Shown here: positions 25,585 to 34,187 of the stretch, piece after piece | How the letters are laid out: each line of letters opens with the position of its first letter | How positions within the stretch are numbered: the first letter of the stretch is position 1 | Source: Actinoplanes cyaneus | GTDB taxonomy: Bacteria > Actinomycetota > Actinomycetes > Mycobacteriales > Micromonosporaceae | Length of the DNA: 64,000 nt | Assembly (NCBI RefSeq): GCF_016862095.1 | Contig: NZ_BOMH01000037.1 | Location: 160,479-224,478, forward strand | Direction of reading: 5' to 3' | Made by a program: the position numbers and the translations under genes | Notes under the pieces: generated by a model | What the model was told of the DNA's origin: nothing | What the model saw: the letters and a program-made list of their open reading frames with translations, nothing else | The model's database searches: none

Positions 25585-26826
25585 ATGCAGGATCGGCCGC
25601 TCGACGGTGTCCGCGTCCTCGACCTCACCAACGTCCTCGCCGGGCCCTACTGCACATACCACCTGATGCTGCTGGGCGCGGAGGTCATCAAGATCGAGGT
25701 CCCCGGCCGCGGCGATCTCGCCCGGCGGCTGGGGCCGGACCCGGAACTCAATCGCGCCAAGCTCGGCGCGTCGTTCCTGGCCCAGAACGCCGGCAAGAAG
25801 TCCGTCGAACTCGACCTGAAGGACGATCGTGGCCGGGCCACCTTCGCGGAGTTGGTGACGCACGCCGACGTGCTGGTCGAGAACTTCCGGGCCGGCGTGC
25901 TCGATCGCATCGGATTCGGCTGGGAGCGGCTGCGGACGCTGAACCCGGCGCTCGTCTACTGTGCGATCAGCGGTTTCGGTCAGCACGGGCCGATGAGCCA
26001 GGCCCCGGCGTACGACCAGATCATCCAGGGCCTGTCCGGGATGATGAGCATCACCGGCACTCCCGACACCGTTCCGTTGCGGGTCGGCTTCCCCGTCGCC
26101 GACAGTGTCGGCGGACTCAGCGCGGCGCTGGCGATCAGTGCGGCGCTGGCCGGTCGCCGGCACGACGGCAAGGGACGTTTCCTGGACGTGTCCATGCTGG
26201 AGGCCTCGCTGTCGGCGATGGGCTGGGCCGTCTCCAACTACCTGGTCAGCGGGGTCGAGCCGGAACCGATGGGTGATCAGAACGCCACCGCCGCGCCGTC
26301 CGGGACCTTCGACGCCGCGGACGGTCCGCTCAACATCGCGGCGAACCGGCAGGAGCAGTACGAGACCCTGTGCCGGCTCGTGGGCCGTCCCGACCTGATC
26401 ACCCACCCCGACTTCGCCGAGCGGGAAGCCCGCAAGAAGAACCGCCACGCGCTCAACGCGCAGCTCAACGAGGCACTGCGGTGCCGTCCGGCCGGCGAAT
26501 GGGAACGGATCCTGCAGGCGGCCGGAGTTCCGGCGGCGCGCATCCTGACCGTCGCCGAAGCGGTCGCGGCCGACCAGGTGACGGGTCGTGGGTTCCTCGC
26601 CGACCTCGCGTTCCCGCCGGGAACGCCCCGCTCGGCCGTGGACCGCGCTCCGGGCGGGACGTTGCGGGTGAGCGGCAACGGCATCCTCGTCGACGGCGAG
26701 CCGCTGACCCCGACCGCGCCACCACCGGGGCTCGGAGAGCACAACGCGGAGCTGCCCGAGTTGCTGCACCGCTGGCGGGACGCCGGACGGCCGGGGCTGG
26801 CCGGCGTCCCGGACCGGCGACGGTGA
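25585..26826 (+). CDS. CaiB/BaiF-type (family III) CoA-transferase
   Basis: This 413-residue protein begins PLDGVRVLDLTNVLAGPYCTYHLMLLGAEVIKIEVPGRGDLAR, the standard family III opening, followed by LDLKDDRGRATFAELVTHADVLVENFRAGVLDRIGF. These enzymes move CoA between acids. The position of the catalytic Asp of formyl-CoA transferase appears as Glu here (SMLEASL), a variant worth noting. It follows the IclR gene and would activate an acid made in the pathway, possibly the ALDH product. The ATG follows GGAAGGAGA. It is convergent with the next gene, 7 bp apart. Confidence 0.87.
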   Translation: MQDRPLDGVRVLDLTNVLAGPYCTYHLMLLGAEVIKIEVPGRGDLARRLGPDPELNRAKLGASFLAQNAGKKSVELDLKDDRGRATFAELVTHADVLVENFRAGVLDRIGFGWERLRTLNPALVYCAISGFGQHGPMSQAPAYDQIIQGLSGMMSITGTPDTVPLRVGFPVADSVGGLSAALAISAALAGRRHDGKGRFLDVSMLEASLSAMGWAVSNYLVSGVEPEPMGDQNATAAPSGTFDAADGPLNIAANRQEQYETLCRLVGRPDLITHPDFAEREARKKNRHALNAQLNEALRCRPAGEWERILQAAGVPAARILTVAEAVAADQVTGRGFLADLAFPPGTPRSAVDRAPGGTLRVSGNGILVDGEPLTPTAPPPGLGEHNAELPELLHRWRDAGRPGLAGVPDRRR

Positions 26827-26833
26827 CGGTGGC

Positions 26834-27703
26834 CTAGGCATCACGATCACCGCCGGCCAGTTCGAGGAAATCGCGGTACATCGCCTCCTCGTCGCCCGCC
26901 CGCCCGGTGAACAGGCGGAACGAGGCGGCGGCCTGGTAGACGACCATGCCGCCGCCGTCGGCCACCCGGCAGCCCCGCTGCCGGGCCGCGCGAATCAGCT
27001 CCGTCTCCAGCGGGCGGTAGATGACGTCGGCAACCCAGAGCTCCGGTCGCACGTGCACCAGGTCGATCGGCACCCCGGGATGGCCCTCCATCCCTATCGG
27101 AGTCGCGTTGACCAGGCCGTCGGCGGCGGCGAGCCGATCGGGCGCGGCCTCCGGCGTGATCGCCTCGACGGTCAGGTCATGGTGAGCCGTGATCGATCGG
27201 AGCAGCCGTTGTGCGCGGTCGAGATCGAGGTCCGCGACAGTGAGCCGGCGGGTGCCCGCGGCGGCCAGCGCCGAGGCCACCGCCAGGCCCGCACCGCCCG
27301 CGCCGAGCAGCACGACGTGCCCGGGCGCCACGGCGGGCAGTGCCCGAGCCAGGCCCTGGGCGAATCCGTACCGGTCGGTGTTGTGACCGACCGCGCGCCC
27401 GTGCCGGAAGACGACAGTGTTCACGGCACCGAGCTCGGCCGCCTCGGGTGCCAGTTCGTCGAGGTACTTGACCACTTCCTGCTTGCAGGGGTGGGTGATG
27501 TTCAGCCCGCGGAAGCCCAGCTGCCGTGCGTGCGACAGCAGCTCCCCCACGTCACCGGCGGCCAGGCCGAGCACCTCGAGGTCGATGATCTTGTACAGGT
27601 AGCGGAGGCCCTGCCGGTCGGCTTCGCGTTCGTGCAGGACCGGGCTCATCGATGTCCCGATCCCCGAACCGATCAGCCCTACCAGGTGACGCTCGTCGTT
27701 CAC
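26834..27703 (-). CDS. aroE: Quinate/shikimate dehydrogenase homologue (AroE family)
   Basis: This 289-residue enzyme has the AroE substrate domain (GLIGSGIGTSMSPVLHE; NITHPCKQEVV with catalytic Lys; HNTDRYGF with catalytic Asp) and a nucleotide domain (LLGAGGAGLAVASAL, then VADLDLDRAQ). The Asp after the beta strand favours NAD(H), as in catabolic quinate/shikimate dehydrogenases. With the dehydroshikimate dehydratases it would form quinate/shikimate to protocatechuate steps. The GTG start follows GGAGG. Promoter and TetR-type operator lie directly upstream, with the same layout as the dehydratase gene at 12989. Confidence 0.86.
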   Translation of the reverse strand: MNDERHLVGLIGSGIGTSMSPVLHEREADRQGLRYLYKIIDLEVLGLAAGDVGELLSHARQLGFRGLNITHPCKQEVVKYLDELAPEAAELGAVNTVVFRHGRAVGHNTDRYGFAQGLARALPAVAPGHVVLLGAGGAGLAVASALAAAGTRRLTVADLDLDRAQRLLRSITAHHDLTVEAITPEAAPDRLAAADGLVNATPIGMEGHPGVPIDLVHVRPELWVADVIYRPLETELIRAARQRGCRVADGGGMVVYQAAASFRLFTGRAGDEEAMYRDFLELAGGDRDA

Positions 27704-27720
27704 GACGGCCTCCAGTTCTT

Positions 27721-27740
27721 TGTACGAACCAGTACGTTAG
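27721..27740. promoter_or_regulatory. TetR-type operator, site 2
   Basis: TGTACG-AACCAGTA-CGTTAG keeps one perfect arm, and its centre is identical to the reverse complement of site 1. Sixteen consecutive bases are shared with site 1. It overlaps the start point of the aroE-like gene. Confidence 0.77.
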
Positions 27741-27768
27741 TTATTGACGCACGGACATGCGATGTCAA
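27740..27768 (-). promoter_or_regulatory. Promoter of the aroE-like gene
   Basis: On the minus strand TTGACA (27763-27768) and AATAAC (27740-27745) are spaced 17 bp, a good sigma-70-like promoter. The TetR-type operator begins at the -10. Confidence 0.62.
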
Positions 27769-27794
27769 GAGACGGCGTGCAATTCGTGGCCCGA

Positions 27795-28634
27795 TCAGTG
27801 ATCGGTGAACAGTTCCAGCCCGTCTCCGGCGATGTCGTCACCGGAGGACGGGTTGGTGTTGTTGAGATGCCCGTAACGGAATCGGGTGGCCGGATGCCGG
27901 GCGGTCATCGGGCGCGACACCGCCATCGGCAGGTGCCCCATGCGCTGCGCGGTACCCGGCCGGCCCGTCGATCGGGTGAGCTCGTCGTCGGTGGTGAACG
28001 TGCCGTCCAGCAGGACCTCGTCGGCACCGGCCACGAAGACGTCGAAAGCCGGTGTCCACACGGGCAGGCAGGTCGCGTAGACGAACGACGAGCCGCCGCG
28101 GGTGTCCGTCAGCCGCAGCGCCGAGACCCAGTCGTCACCGGGCGCGTCACCGGCATACCGGGGACGTTTCGTACCGACCGTGATCCGCTGCGCGACCAGC
28201 CCGCCGTCCAGCACCACCCCGGTGGGCATGTCCCGCCAGTCCAGGTCGGTGTAGGCGCCGAGCATCGGGCGCAGGGGGAACGCGGTGGTCAGGGCGTGCG
28301 TCACCGTCGCGGTGGCGAAGACGCTGATCCGTACGGCCTCGCGCAGGCTCAGCAGGCCCAGGGTGTGATCCAGCTCCGCGGTGGTCAGCAGCACGCCCCG
28401 CAGCGGCGTCTCGCGCAGCCCGGGCCCGGGCGCCAGCTCCGGCGTACGCAGGATCTGTGTCCGGATGTCCGGGCCCGCGTTGAGCAGATACCAGGCCGTG
28501 CCGTCGCCGGTGACCGCGACGGTGTCCTGCGTCCGGTCGCGCCCGTCGCGGCGGGCGTCCCGGCAGACCGGGCAGGCACAGTTCCACTGCGGGGCGCCAC
28601 CACCGGCGGCGCTGCCGAGCACTCGTACCCTCAT
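27795..28634 (-). CDS. pqqB: PQQ biosynthesis protein PqqB
   Basis: This 279-residue member of the metallo-beta-lactamase superfamily begins MRVRVLGSAAGGGAPQWNCACPVC, the diagnostic PqqB start with the CxCxxC structural zinc site, and ends with YGHLNNTNP. PqqB is thought to hydroxylate the PqqA-derived Glu-Tyr dipeptide. It overlaps the pqqDE stop by ATGA and is the last gene of the operon that starts at thuA (34014). Confidence 0.93.
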   Translation of the reverse strand: MRVRVLGSAAGGGAPQWNCACPVCRDARRDGRDRTQDTVAVTGDGTAWYLLNAGPDIRTQILRTPELAPGPGLRETPLRGVLLTTAELDHTLGLLSLREAVRISVFATATVTHALTTAFPLRPMLGAYTDLDWRDMPTGVVLDGGLVAQRITVGTKRPRYAGDAPGDDWVSALRLTDTRGGSSFVYATCLPVWTPAFDVFVAGADEVLLDGTFTTDDELTRSTGRPGTAQRMGHLPMAVSRPMTARHPATRFRYGHLNNTNPSSGDDIAGDGLELFTDH

Positions 28635-29986
28635 CGGTATCGACGTGCGACCATCGGTGGCCGTGGCGTGCCGGCCGGCGCGAGCAGACCGTGATCCGGC
28701 GACAGTGAGCACGCCGGGTCGGTGGCCGTCTGGTCGCCGGTGAGCTGGAAGGCCTGGCAGCGGCAGCCACCGAAGTCCACCTCGCGCAGGTCGCAGCCGC
28801 GGCACGGGTCCGGCATCCAGGCGGTGCCGCGGAAGCGGTTGAACAGTTCGGAGTCGTGCCAGATGTCGGCGAGGCCGTCGCGGCGCACCGAGGGTGGCCG
28901 GGGACCGGGCAGTTGCGCGGCGGCCAGGCACGGCAGGACCACCCCGGTCGGCGACACCGCGAACTGCCGGGAGCCCCAGCCGTTCATGCACGGCTTGGGC
29001 CGGCCGGTGAAGTGGTCCGGCTGGACGTAGACGATCTCCATCACGTCGCCGTAGCGCTCCTGGACCTCGCGGGCGGCAACCGCCGAGCGGCGCACCTGCT
29101 CGGTCGTGGGCATCAGGGCCGCCCGGTTGCGCAGCCCCCAGCCGTAGTACTGGGTGTGCGCCAGCTCCAGGCGGCCGGCGCCCAGCGAGGCGGCAAGCTC
29201 CGCGAGGTCGGCGAGCCGGTCCACGTTGGCGGCGTGCAGGACCACGTTGATCGTCAGTGGCAGGTCCGCCTGCCGGATCATCCCGGCGGCCTCGATCTTC
29301 TTCTCGTGGGCGCGCAGCCCGGCGATCGCGTCGGCGGCCGGGGTATCGGCGTGCTGCACGGAGAGTTGGACGTGGTCGATGCCGGCGGCGCCGAGCCGGT
29401 CCAGGCGCCCGTGCGACAACCCCACCCCGCTGGTGACCAGGTTGGTGTACATGCCCAGCTCCCGGGCGTGGGCCACCAGGTCGGCCAGGTCGGGGCGCAG
29501 CACCGGCTCGCCGCCGGAGAAGTGCACCTGCAGCACGCCGAGCGCCCGCGCCTGATCCAGCACGGCGAGCCACTCCGCGGTGGTGAGCTCGTCGCGGACC
29601 GGGTCGATCTGGACCGGGTTCGAGCAGTAGCCGCAGCGCAGCGGGCAGCGGTAGGTCAGCTCGGCGACCATGCCGATCGGCAGCGGCGCGGCGCCGGTGA
29701 ATGCACCGGCACAGCGTTCCCGACCGGCCGACCGGCCGGCGTCGGTGAGCAGACGCCGGCCGGTCAGCTGGTCGATGAGCCGCGTGACGTCGTCGGCACG
29801 CGGCTCATCGTAGGTCCGGGCGAGCTCGGCGACGATGCCCCCGAGGTCACGCCGCCCGTCGCAGGCCCGGACCACGTCCACGGCCGGACCCTCCAGCAGC
29901 AGGGCACCCTCCGGGTAGAGCAACGCGTCGGCGTCACGGACCGGATCGTGCACCAGCCGTACGCCGGTGGCCAGGCCAGGTCTCAC
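28631..29986 (-). CDS. pqqDE: Fused PQQ peptide chaperone PqqD and radical SAM enzyme PqqE
   Basis: This 451-residue protein has a PqqD domain (about 1-88; PEGALLLEGPAVDVVRACDGRRDLGGIVAELA), which holds the PqqA peptide, joined to PqqE. PqqE has the radical SAM motif CPLRCGYC and a SPASM domain with auxiliary-cluster cysteines (CMNGWG, CRGCDLREVDFGGCRC). PqqE links Glu and Tyr of PqqA through a carbon-carbon bond. PqqD-E fusions are known but less common than separate genes. The GTG at 29984-29986 overlaps the PqqC stop (GTGA). Confidence 0.93.
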   Translation of the reverse strand: MRPGLATGVRLVHDPVRDADALLYPEGALLLEGPAVDVVRACDGRRDLGGIVAELARTYDEPRADDVTRLIDQLTGRRLLTDAGRSAGRERCAGAFTGAAPLPIGMVAELTYRCPLRCGYCSNPVQIDPVRDELTTAEWLAVLDQARALGVLQVHFSGGEPVLRPDLADLVAHARELGMYTNLVTSGVGLSHGRLDRLGAAGIDHVQLSVQHADTPAADAIAGLRAHEKKIEAAGMIRQADLPLTINVVLHAANVDRLADLAELAASLGAGRLELAHTQYYGWGLRNRAALMPTTEQVRRSAVAAREVQERYGDVMEIVYVQPDHFTGRPKPCMNGWGSRQFAVSPTGVVLPCLAAAQLPGPRPPSVRRDGLADIWHDSELFNRFRGTAWMPDPCRGCDLREVDFGGCRCQAFQLTGDQTATDPACSLSPDHGLLAPAGTPRPPMVARRYR

Positions 29987-30675
29987 GGCACTCCTCCCTG
30001 ATGGTCGACGGCGTCGAGGATCGCGCCGAGCACGTCGCACTTGAAGGTGAGCGCCTCGATCGCCGCCTGCTGCTCGTCGGCGGTGCGGCAGTGGGTCAGG
30101 ACCAGGTCGAGGGTGTACGTGGCGTCCCCTTGCACCACCGGGATGCGGTTCTGGAAGTACGCGTAGCCCTCCGGCTTGATCCAGTCGTAGTGTTCGCGCC
30201 ACGCCGCGACCCGGGCGGCCATCAGCTCCGGCGAGAACAGTTCGGTGAGAGCGGCGGCAGCCGCCTGGGTCCACGGCCGGGTCTGGCAGAAGTGCAGGTA
30301 GCCGTCGACCGCGAAGCGGGTGCCGCGGGCGACGTGCCGCTCGTCGAGCAGGGCGGCACGCTCCAGTTCCACGGCGTCGGCGAGGGCGAGCCAGTCGGCC
30401 GTCCCGCCCTCGCCGTCGCGGGATCCGTCGTGGAAGGTCACCCGTTCCAGCCACCGGCGCCGGACCTCCGGGAGCGGGCAGTTCGCGATGATCGCCGCGT
30501 TCTTGCGCGCCAGGATCGTCTGGTAGTACCACCGGTTGGCGACCCAGGAGCGGATCTCGCCCGGGGTGCAGCCGCCCGCGTGCAGCCGCCGGTGGAACGG
30601 ATGGCGGTCCCAGTATCGCGGGGCCAGGCCCCGCAGGGCGGCGGCGAACTCGTCTCGGGTCAGCGGATCGGCCAC
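29983..30675 (-). CDS. pqqC: Pyrroloquinoline-quinone synthase PqqC
   Basis: This 230-residue haem-oxygenase-fold enzyme, the last step of PQQ synthesis, has RYWDRHPFHRRLHAGGCTPGEIRSWVANRWYYQTILARKNAAIIANCP and FHDGSRDGEGGTADWLALADAVELER, both classic PqqC blocks. The GTG at 30675 gives the family's usual N-terminus (ADPLTRDEF); an ATG at 30723 would add 16 residues lying inside pqqA. With the GTG start it overlaps pqqA by 16 bp. Confidence 0.92.
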   Translation of the reverse strand: MADPLTRDEFAAALRGLAPRYWDRHPFHRRLHAGGCTPGEIRSWVANRWYYQTILARKNAAIIANCPLPEVRRRWLERVTFHDGSRDGEGGTADWLALADAVELERAALLDERHVARGTRFAVDGYLHFCQTRPWTQAAAAALTELFSPELMAARVAAWREHYDWIKPEGYAYFQNRIPVVQGDATYTLDLVLTHCRTADEQQAAIEALTFKCDVLGAILDAVDHQGGVP

Positions 30676-30779
30676 GGTTCCGCGCCGGCGTAGCCGGAGA
30701 TCTCCGCGCGGGATTCCAGGCATTCGGTACGCGGCTTGGTCCAGACGCGGCGCTTCGGTGTCTTCGGTGTCGTGGGCAT
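30660..30779 (-). CDS. pqqA: PQQ precursor peptide PqqA
   Basis: This 39-residue peptide has VWTKP, then EISGY near the end (Glu26 and Tyr30, spaced E-x3-Y). These are the residues that PqqE joins to build PQQ. AAGGAG stands 4 nt before the ATG. It lies between the PQQ dehydrogenase and pqqC genes in the same direction, where pqqA is expected. It is too short for most gene finders. Confidence 0.9.
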   Translation of the reverse strand: MPTTPKTPKRRVWTKPRTECLESRAEISGYAGAEPWPIR

Positions 30780-30799
30780 GACTCTCCTTCGCGGAACGA

Positions 30800-32938
30800 T
30801 TACGTGACTACGATCTTTCCGGTGTTCTGGGGGTAGATGGCATCGTTGTAGAAATACGTACCGGGCCTGGTGAACGTGTGGGTCCAGGACTTGCCCGGCA
30901 TGAGCACCCCGGTGTCGAACTCGTCGTCGAAGAACGACACGGCGGCGTGCGCCGACGCGTTGCCCGCCGGGTTGACGAACGTGACAGTGGCGCCGGCCGG
31001 GATCGTCAGGTGCTGCGGTGACATCGCGTTCTGCGCGACCGTGTTCTCCGTGGCGCCCGGTGCGCCGCGGGTGGCGTCCCAGACCCGGCCGATGGTCACG
31101 GTGTACCCGGCCGCGGCGCCGGTGACCGGTGCGGCGCGCACGTCGTTGCGTTTCGACGGTGGTGTCGGGGCGGGCGCGGGCGCGACGGTTCCGCCGAGCT
31201 TGAACGCCCACAGGTGGTCGCCCTTGGGGATGTCCGGGTACGGCAGGCCGTTGCCGCCGGCGAGCACCGCGATGTACTGCTCGCCGTCGATCTCGTACGC
31301 GATCGGGCTGGTGTGCACGCCGGCGCCGGTCTGGAAGCTCCACAGCACGTCACCGGTCACGTCGTCCATGGCGTGCAGCACGCCGTCCGGCCCACCTTGG
31401 AACATCACCCGGCCGGCGGTGGTCAGGATCCCGTTGCCGTGGGCCAGGGACCACTCGCCGTCCTTGACCCAGACCGGCGTGTTGGTGACCGGGTCGACCG
31501 CGGCGATGCCCCCGGCGAAGTACTCCCCCAGCGGCCGGGACGTGTTGACCCGCCCGTCGCGGGCGTTGGAATAGCCGGAGTTGATCAGCCCGTAGCCGAC
31601 GTAGATCCATCCGGTGTGCGGGTTGAACGACAGGTGCGCCCAGTCGGCGCCGCCGCCCGCGCCGGGGAAGATGATCACCGGCCGGTCCCAGTGCGGGGTG
31701 TAGAGGCCGCCGGTCTCGTAGAACGGCACCGGCCTGGTGGCCTTGTCGATCCGCGGCTCCTGCGGGACGAACGGCTTGCCGCCCGGGAACGGCTGGGTCG
31801 GCGCGGTCCTCTGCCGCTCGTCCTGCGGGACCGGCCGCTCGGTCATGCCGTGGATCGCCTCGCCGGTGCGCCGGTCCAGGATGTAGTACATGCCGACCTT
31901 GCTGCCGTAGACGACGACCTTGCGCTTACGGTGCTGGACGACGATGTCGATGAGCACCGGGGCCATCACGTTGTCCATGTCCCAGATGTCGTGGTGCACG
32001 GACTGGAAGTGCCAGCGCCGCTTGCCGGTCCGGGCGTCCAGGGCCACGATCGAGTTGGCGAACAGGTTGTCGCCGGCGCGCGAGGATCCGTCCGTACGCG
32101 GGTAGGGTCCGCTGAAGGTCCAGTAGACCAGGCCCAGCTCCGGGTCGATCGCGGGGTGGATCCACGGCACGGCGCCGCCGGTCTTCCAGGAGTCGCCGGC
32201 CCAGGTGTCGTTGCCGAACTCGCCGGGCCCGGGCGCCGACCAGAACGTCCAGGCGATCTCCCCGGTGGCCGCTCTCAGCGCGTACGCGCGTCCGCGTGCC
32301 CCTCCGGTGCTGCCCTGCATGCCGACGTAGATCAGCCCGTCGAAGTAGACGACGGCGCCGGCCAGGGTCCCGGTCAGGCCACCGCACTGGCCGTTGCCCG
32401 GGTCGCACCCGCTCTCGGCGCCACCCTCGTCGGCGGTGATCAGCGCCTTCTGCCAGACGACGGCGCCGGTCCGCTGGTCCAGCGCGTAGACGATGTTGGC
32501 GCCCGAGGTGGAGAAGACCTTGCCCTCGCCGAGCGCCACCCCGCGCATGTTGGTGCTCTTGGTGCCGAGGTTGGTCTTCCACTTGATCGCGCCGGTCCGG
32601 CCGTCGACGGCGAAGACGTTCTGCTGGGTGGTCTGCACGTAGAGCACACCGTCCTGGACCACCGCGGTGCTCTGCTGAGCGGCGGCGGTGCTGCCACCCT
32701 CCAGGTTGGTGTGCCACGCGCCGCCGAGCCGGTTGACGGTGCGTTTGGTGATCCGGCTCAGGTTCGAGTGATTGGTGTTGCCGAGGTCGCCGCAGACCTT
32801 CGGAAAATCCTTGCCGGTACGTCCGAAGGCCGCCGGCTGCGAGGGAACGGCGGGCCCGGCGGCCAGGGCCGGGTGGCCCACCACCGTCGCACCGGCCGCG
32901 CCCGCTGCCGCACTCGTCAGGAACTTGCGTCTCTCCAC
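30800..32938 (-). CDS. Exported PQQ-dependent dehydrogenase with degenerate cupredoxin tail (1)
   Basis: This 712-residue protein has a twin-arginine signal (ERRKFLTSAAAGAAGATVVG), then an eight-bladed quinoprotein propeller (about 45-600) with the repeated TG..-W tryptophan-dock motifs. The active-site block WHFQSVHHDIWDMDNVMAPVLID carries the catalytic Asp. There is no haem motif. The last 100 residues are cupredoxin-like but lack the Cys of a type-1 copper site (PGTYFYNDAIYPQNTGKIVV). It oxidises an alcohol, polyol or quinate-like substrate outside the membrane; the substrate is not recognisable. The GTG start is set by the Tat signal. It lies between thuA and pqqA in one operon, so enzyme and cofactor are made together. 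Confidence 0.86.
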   Translation of the reverse strand: MERRKFLTSAAAGAAGATVVGHPALAAGPAVPSQPAAFGRTGKDFPKVCGDLGNTNHSNLSRITKRTVNRLGGAWHTNLEGGSTAAAQQSTAVVQDGVLYVQTTQQNVFAVDGRTGAIKWKTNLGTKSTNMRGVALGEGKVFSTSGANIVYALDQRTGAVVWQKALITADEGGAESGCDPGNGQCGGLTGTLAGAVVYFDGLIYVGMQGSTGGARGRAYALRAATGEIAWTFWSAPGPGEFGNDTWAGDSWKTGGAVPWIHPAIDPELGLVYWTFSGPYPRTDGSSRAGDNLFANSIVALDARTGKRRWHFQSVHHDIWDMDNVMAPVLIDIVVQHRKRKVVVYGSKVGMYYILDRRTGEAIHGMTERPVPQDERQRTAPTQPFPGGKPFVPQEPRIDKATRPVPFYETGGLYTPHWDRPVIIFPGAGGGADWAHLSFNPHTGWIYVGYGLINSGYSNARDGRVNTSRPLGEYFAGGIAAVDPVTNTPVWVKDGEWSLAHGNGILTTAGRVMFQGGPDGVLHAMDDVTGDVLWSFQTGAGVHTSPIAYEIDGEQYIAVLAGGNGLPYPDIPKGDHLWAFKLGGTVAPAPAPTPPSKRNDVRAAPVTGAAAGYTVTIGRVWDATRGAPGATENTVAQNAMSPQHLTIPAGATVTFVNPAGNASAHAAVSFFDDEFDTGVLMPGKSWTHTFTRPGTYFYNDAIYPQNTGKIVVT

Positions 32939-32949
32939 GATCGCCCGCC

Positions 32950-34014
32950 TCAGCCGCAGAAGGGGAGGTTGCCCATGGCGGACAGGACCCCGTTGACGAT
33001 GTGCTTCTTGAAGAACGCCTGCCCGGGGTAGCCGGAGCCGTCGGTCCACGCGGCCGAGTCGTGCCCGAGCGCGGTCACCCAGGAGCGGCCGCCGTCGTAG
33101 TACTGGCACCAGGAGATCGGGTGGAACCTGCCGTGCCCGGGGTGCGTGCCCGATCGCGTGGCCAGACTGGACTCGTCGACGCCGAGCAGGAACTTCACCC
33201 GGGTCGGGAAGGGCATCCAGTTGTACCACTCGTCCTTGAACTCCCACCGCGCCGGCAGTCCCGCGGTCGAGGAGTCCCTGGCGAGCGTGACCACCGTGCC
33301 GGTCTGCAACGCGCCGTGGTCGTAGTACTGCGTGCCGCCGCACAGCCCCTCGTAGTACGGCCAGTTGTACTCGGTGCCGCCGATCGCGTTGTGGATGCCG
33401 ACGAAGCCGCCGCCGGCCCGCACGTACTGGCGCAGCGCGGTCTTCCCGGCGTCCAGATGCGCGCCGGTGGTGGTGTTCACCGCCGAGCCGGGCTGCACCG
33501 CGGTGCCGTGCTTCCACAGCGTGTCCCGGCTGGTGCTGCCGAAGATCACTGCCTTGTACGGGCTGCCGATGCCGGGCAACTGGGTCACGTCCTCGGTCCA
33601 GTCGACGCCGACGCCGGCCTCGCCGAGCCACTTGACGATCGCGTTCTGCAGCACGTGCGCCGGGGTCAGGGCCGGGTTCAGCCCGCCGGCGAGCGCGGGG
33701 CCGAGATGGGCGTGCCGCGGTCCCGCCGTACGGGTGTAGAGCAGCACCCGGTCCTGCCGATTGCTGACCCACGGGTGGTACGACGCCGGGACCTGCCCGC
33801 GGACCACGTTGTAGTACGGGTCGAAGTACTGCTCCTGACCACGAGGGATGTTCGTCGTGATCGGCTGCTTGCTGGTGGGCTCCTTCCCACCGGCGTGGCG
33901 GTCACCCGCCTCGGCCGGCGACGCGACCGCCGCAGCCGCGGTGGTAGTGGCCGCGGTCGCTGCGGCGGTGACGGCGGCGCCTCGAAGTACCGCGCGCCGA
34001 GGAAGTTTTGCCAT
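32950..34014 (-). CDS. Tat-exported ThuA-domain protein
   Basis: This 354-residue protein has a twin-arginine signal (PRRAVLRGAAVT, about 5-16) and a ThuA/class-I-amidotransferase-like domain (about 75-345: VLLYTRTAGPRHAHLGPAL, GGGFVGIHNAIGGTEYNWPYYEGLCGGTQYYDHG, then WCQYYDGGRSWVTALGHD). ThuA folds occur in trehalose use and in sugar 3-keto metabolism, often next to quinoproteins. It may bind the keto product of the PQQ dehydrogenase downstream, which is inference. The ATG at 34014 follows GAAGGGC. It is the first gene of the thuA-PQQ-DH-pqqACDEB operon. Confidence 0.8.
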   Translation of the reverse strand: MAKLPRRAVLRGAAVTAAATAATTTAAAAVASPAEAGDRHAGGKEPTSKQPITTNIPRGQEQYFDPYYNVVRGQVPASYHPWVSNRQDRVLLYTRTAGPRHAHLGPALAGGLNPALTPAHVLQNAIVKWLGEAGVGVDWTEDVTQLPGIGSPYKAVIFGSTSRDTLWKHGTAVQPGSAVNTTTGAHLDAGKTALRQYVRAGGGFVGIHNAIGGTEYNWPYYEGLCGGTQYYDHGALQTGTVVTLARDSSTAGLPARWEFKDEWYNWMPFPTRVKFLLGVDESSLATRSGTHPGHGRFHPISWCQYYDGGRSWVTALGHDSAAWTDGSGYPGQAFFKKHIVNGVLSAMGNLPFCG

Positions 34015-34037
34015 GGACCTGCCCTTCGCCGTAAGCA

Positions 34038-34056
34038 TGGTCCGCCAGGCGGACCT
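34038..34056. promoter_or_regulatory. IclR-type operator, site 3
   Basis: TGGTCC-GCCAGGC-GGACCT; the inner GGTCCGCC-A-GGCGGACC (34039-34055) is a perfect palindrome. It lies between the presumed start point and the thuA start codon, a repressing position. Confidence 0.75.
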
Positions 34057-34081
34057 AGGGTGCCGCTGTGAGGTCCCGCTC

Positions 34082-34111
34082 ACTATAGGGACGATCTCTC
34101 GCCCTTCACAA
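34082..34111 (-). promoter_or_regulatory. Promoter of the thuA-PQQ-pqq operon
   Basis: On the minus strand TTGTGA (34106-34111) and TATAGT (34082-34087) are 18 bp apart. The -10 matches consensus in five of six bases. Transcription would start near 34075, upstream of operator 3. Confidence 0.6.
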
Positions 34112-34152
34112 CCGTTGATTTCATCGACGTAAATTCCGCTGTACGGTACTGC

Positions 34153-34171
34153 TAGACCGCTCAGCGGACCG
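34153..34171. promoter_or_regulatory. IclR-type operator, site 4
   Basis: TAGACC-GCTCAGC-GGACCG keeps the arm spacing and most arm bases. It lies 17 bp before the start of the citryl-CoA-lyase-like gene. Confidence 0.62.
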
Positions 34172-34187
34172 GAGCTAGAGTTTCGCC

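Noticed and set aside
21273..26826. Oxalate catabolism (oxalyl-CoA decarboxylase plus formyl-CoA transferase)
   Set aside because: The ThDP enzyme lacks recognisable oxalyl-CoA decarboxylase features, and the CoA-transferase has Glu in place of the catalytic Asp; the Liv transporter, ALDH and flavoprotein do not fit either.
30800..33772. A longer start for PQQ dehydrogenase 1 that would overlap the ThuA gene
   Set aside because: The upstream codons are the shadow of thuA; the Tat signal begins at the GTG at 32938.
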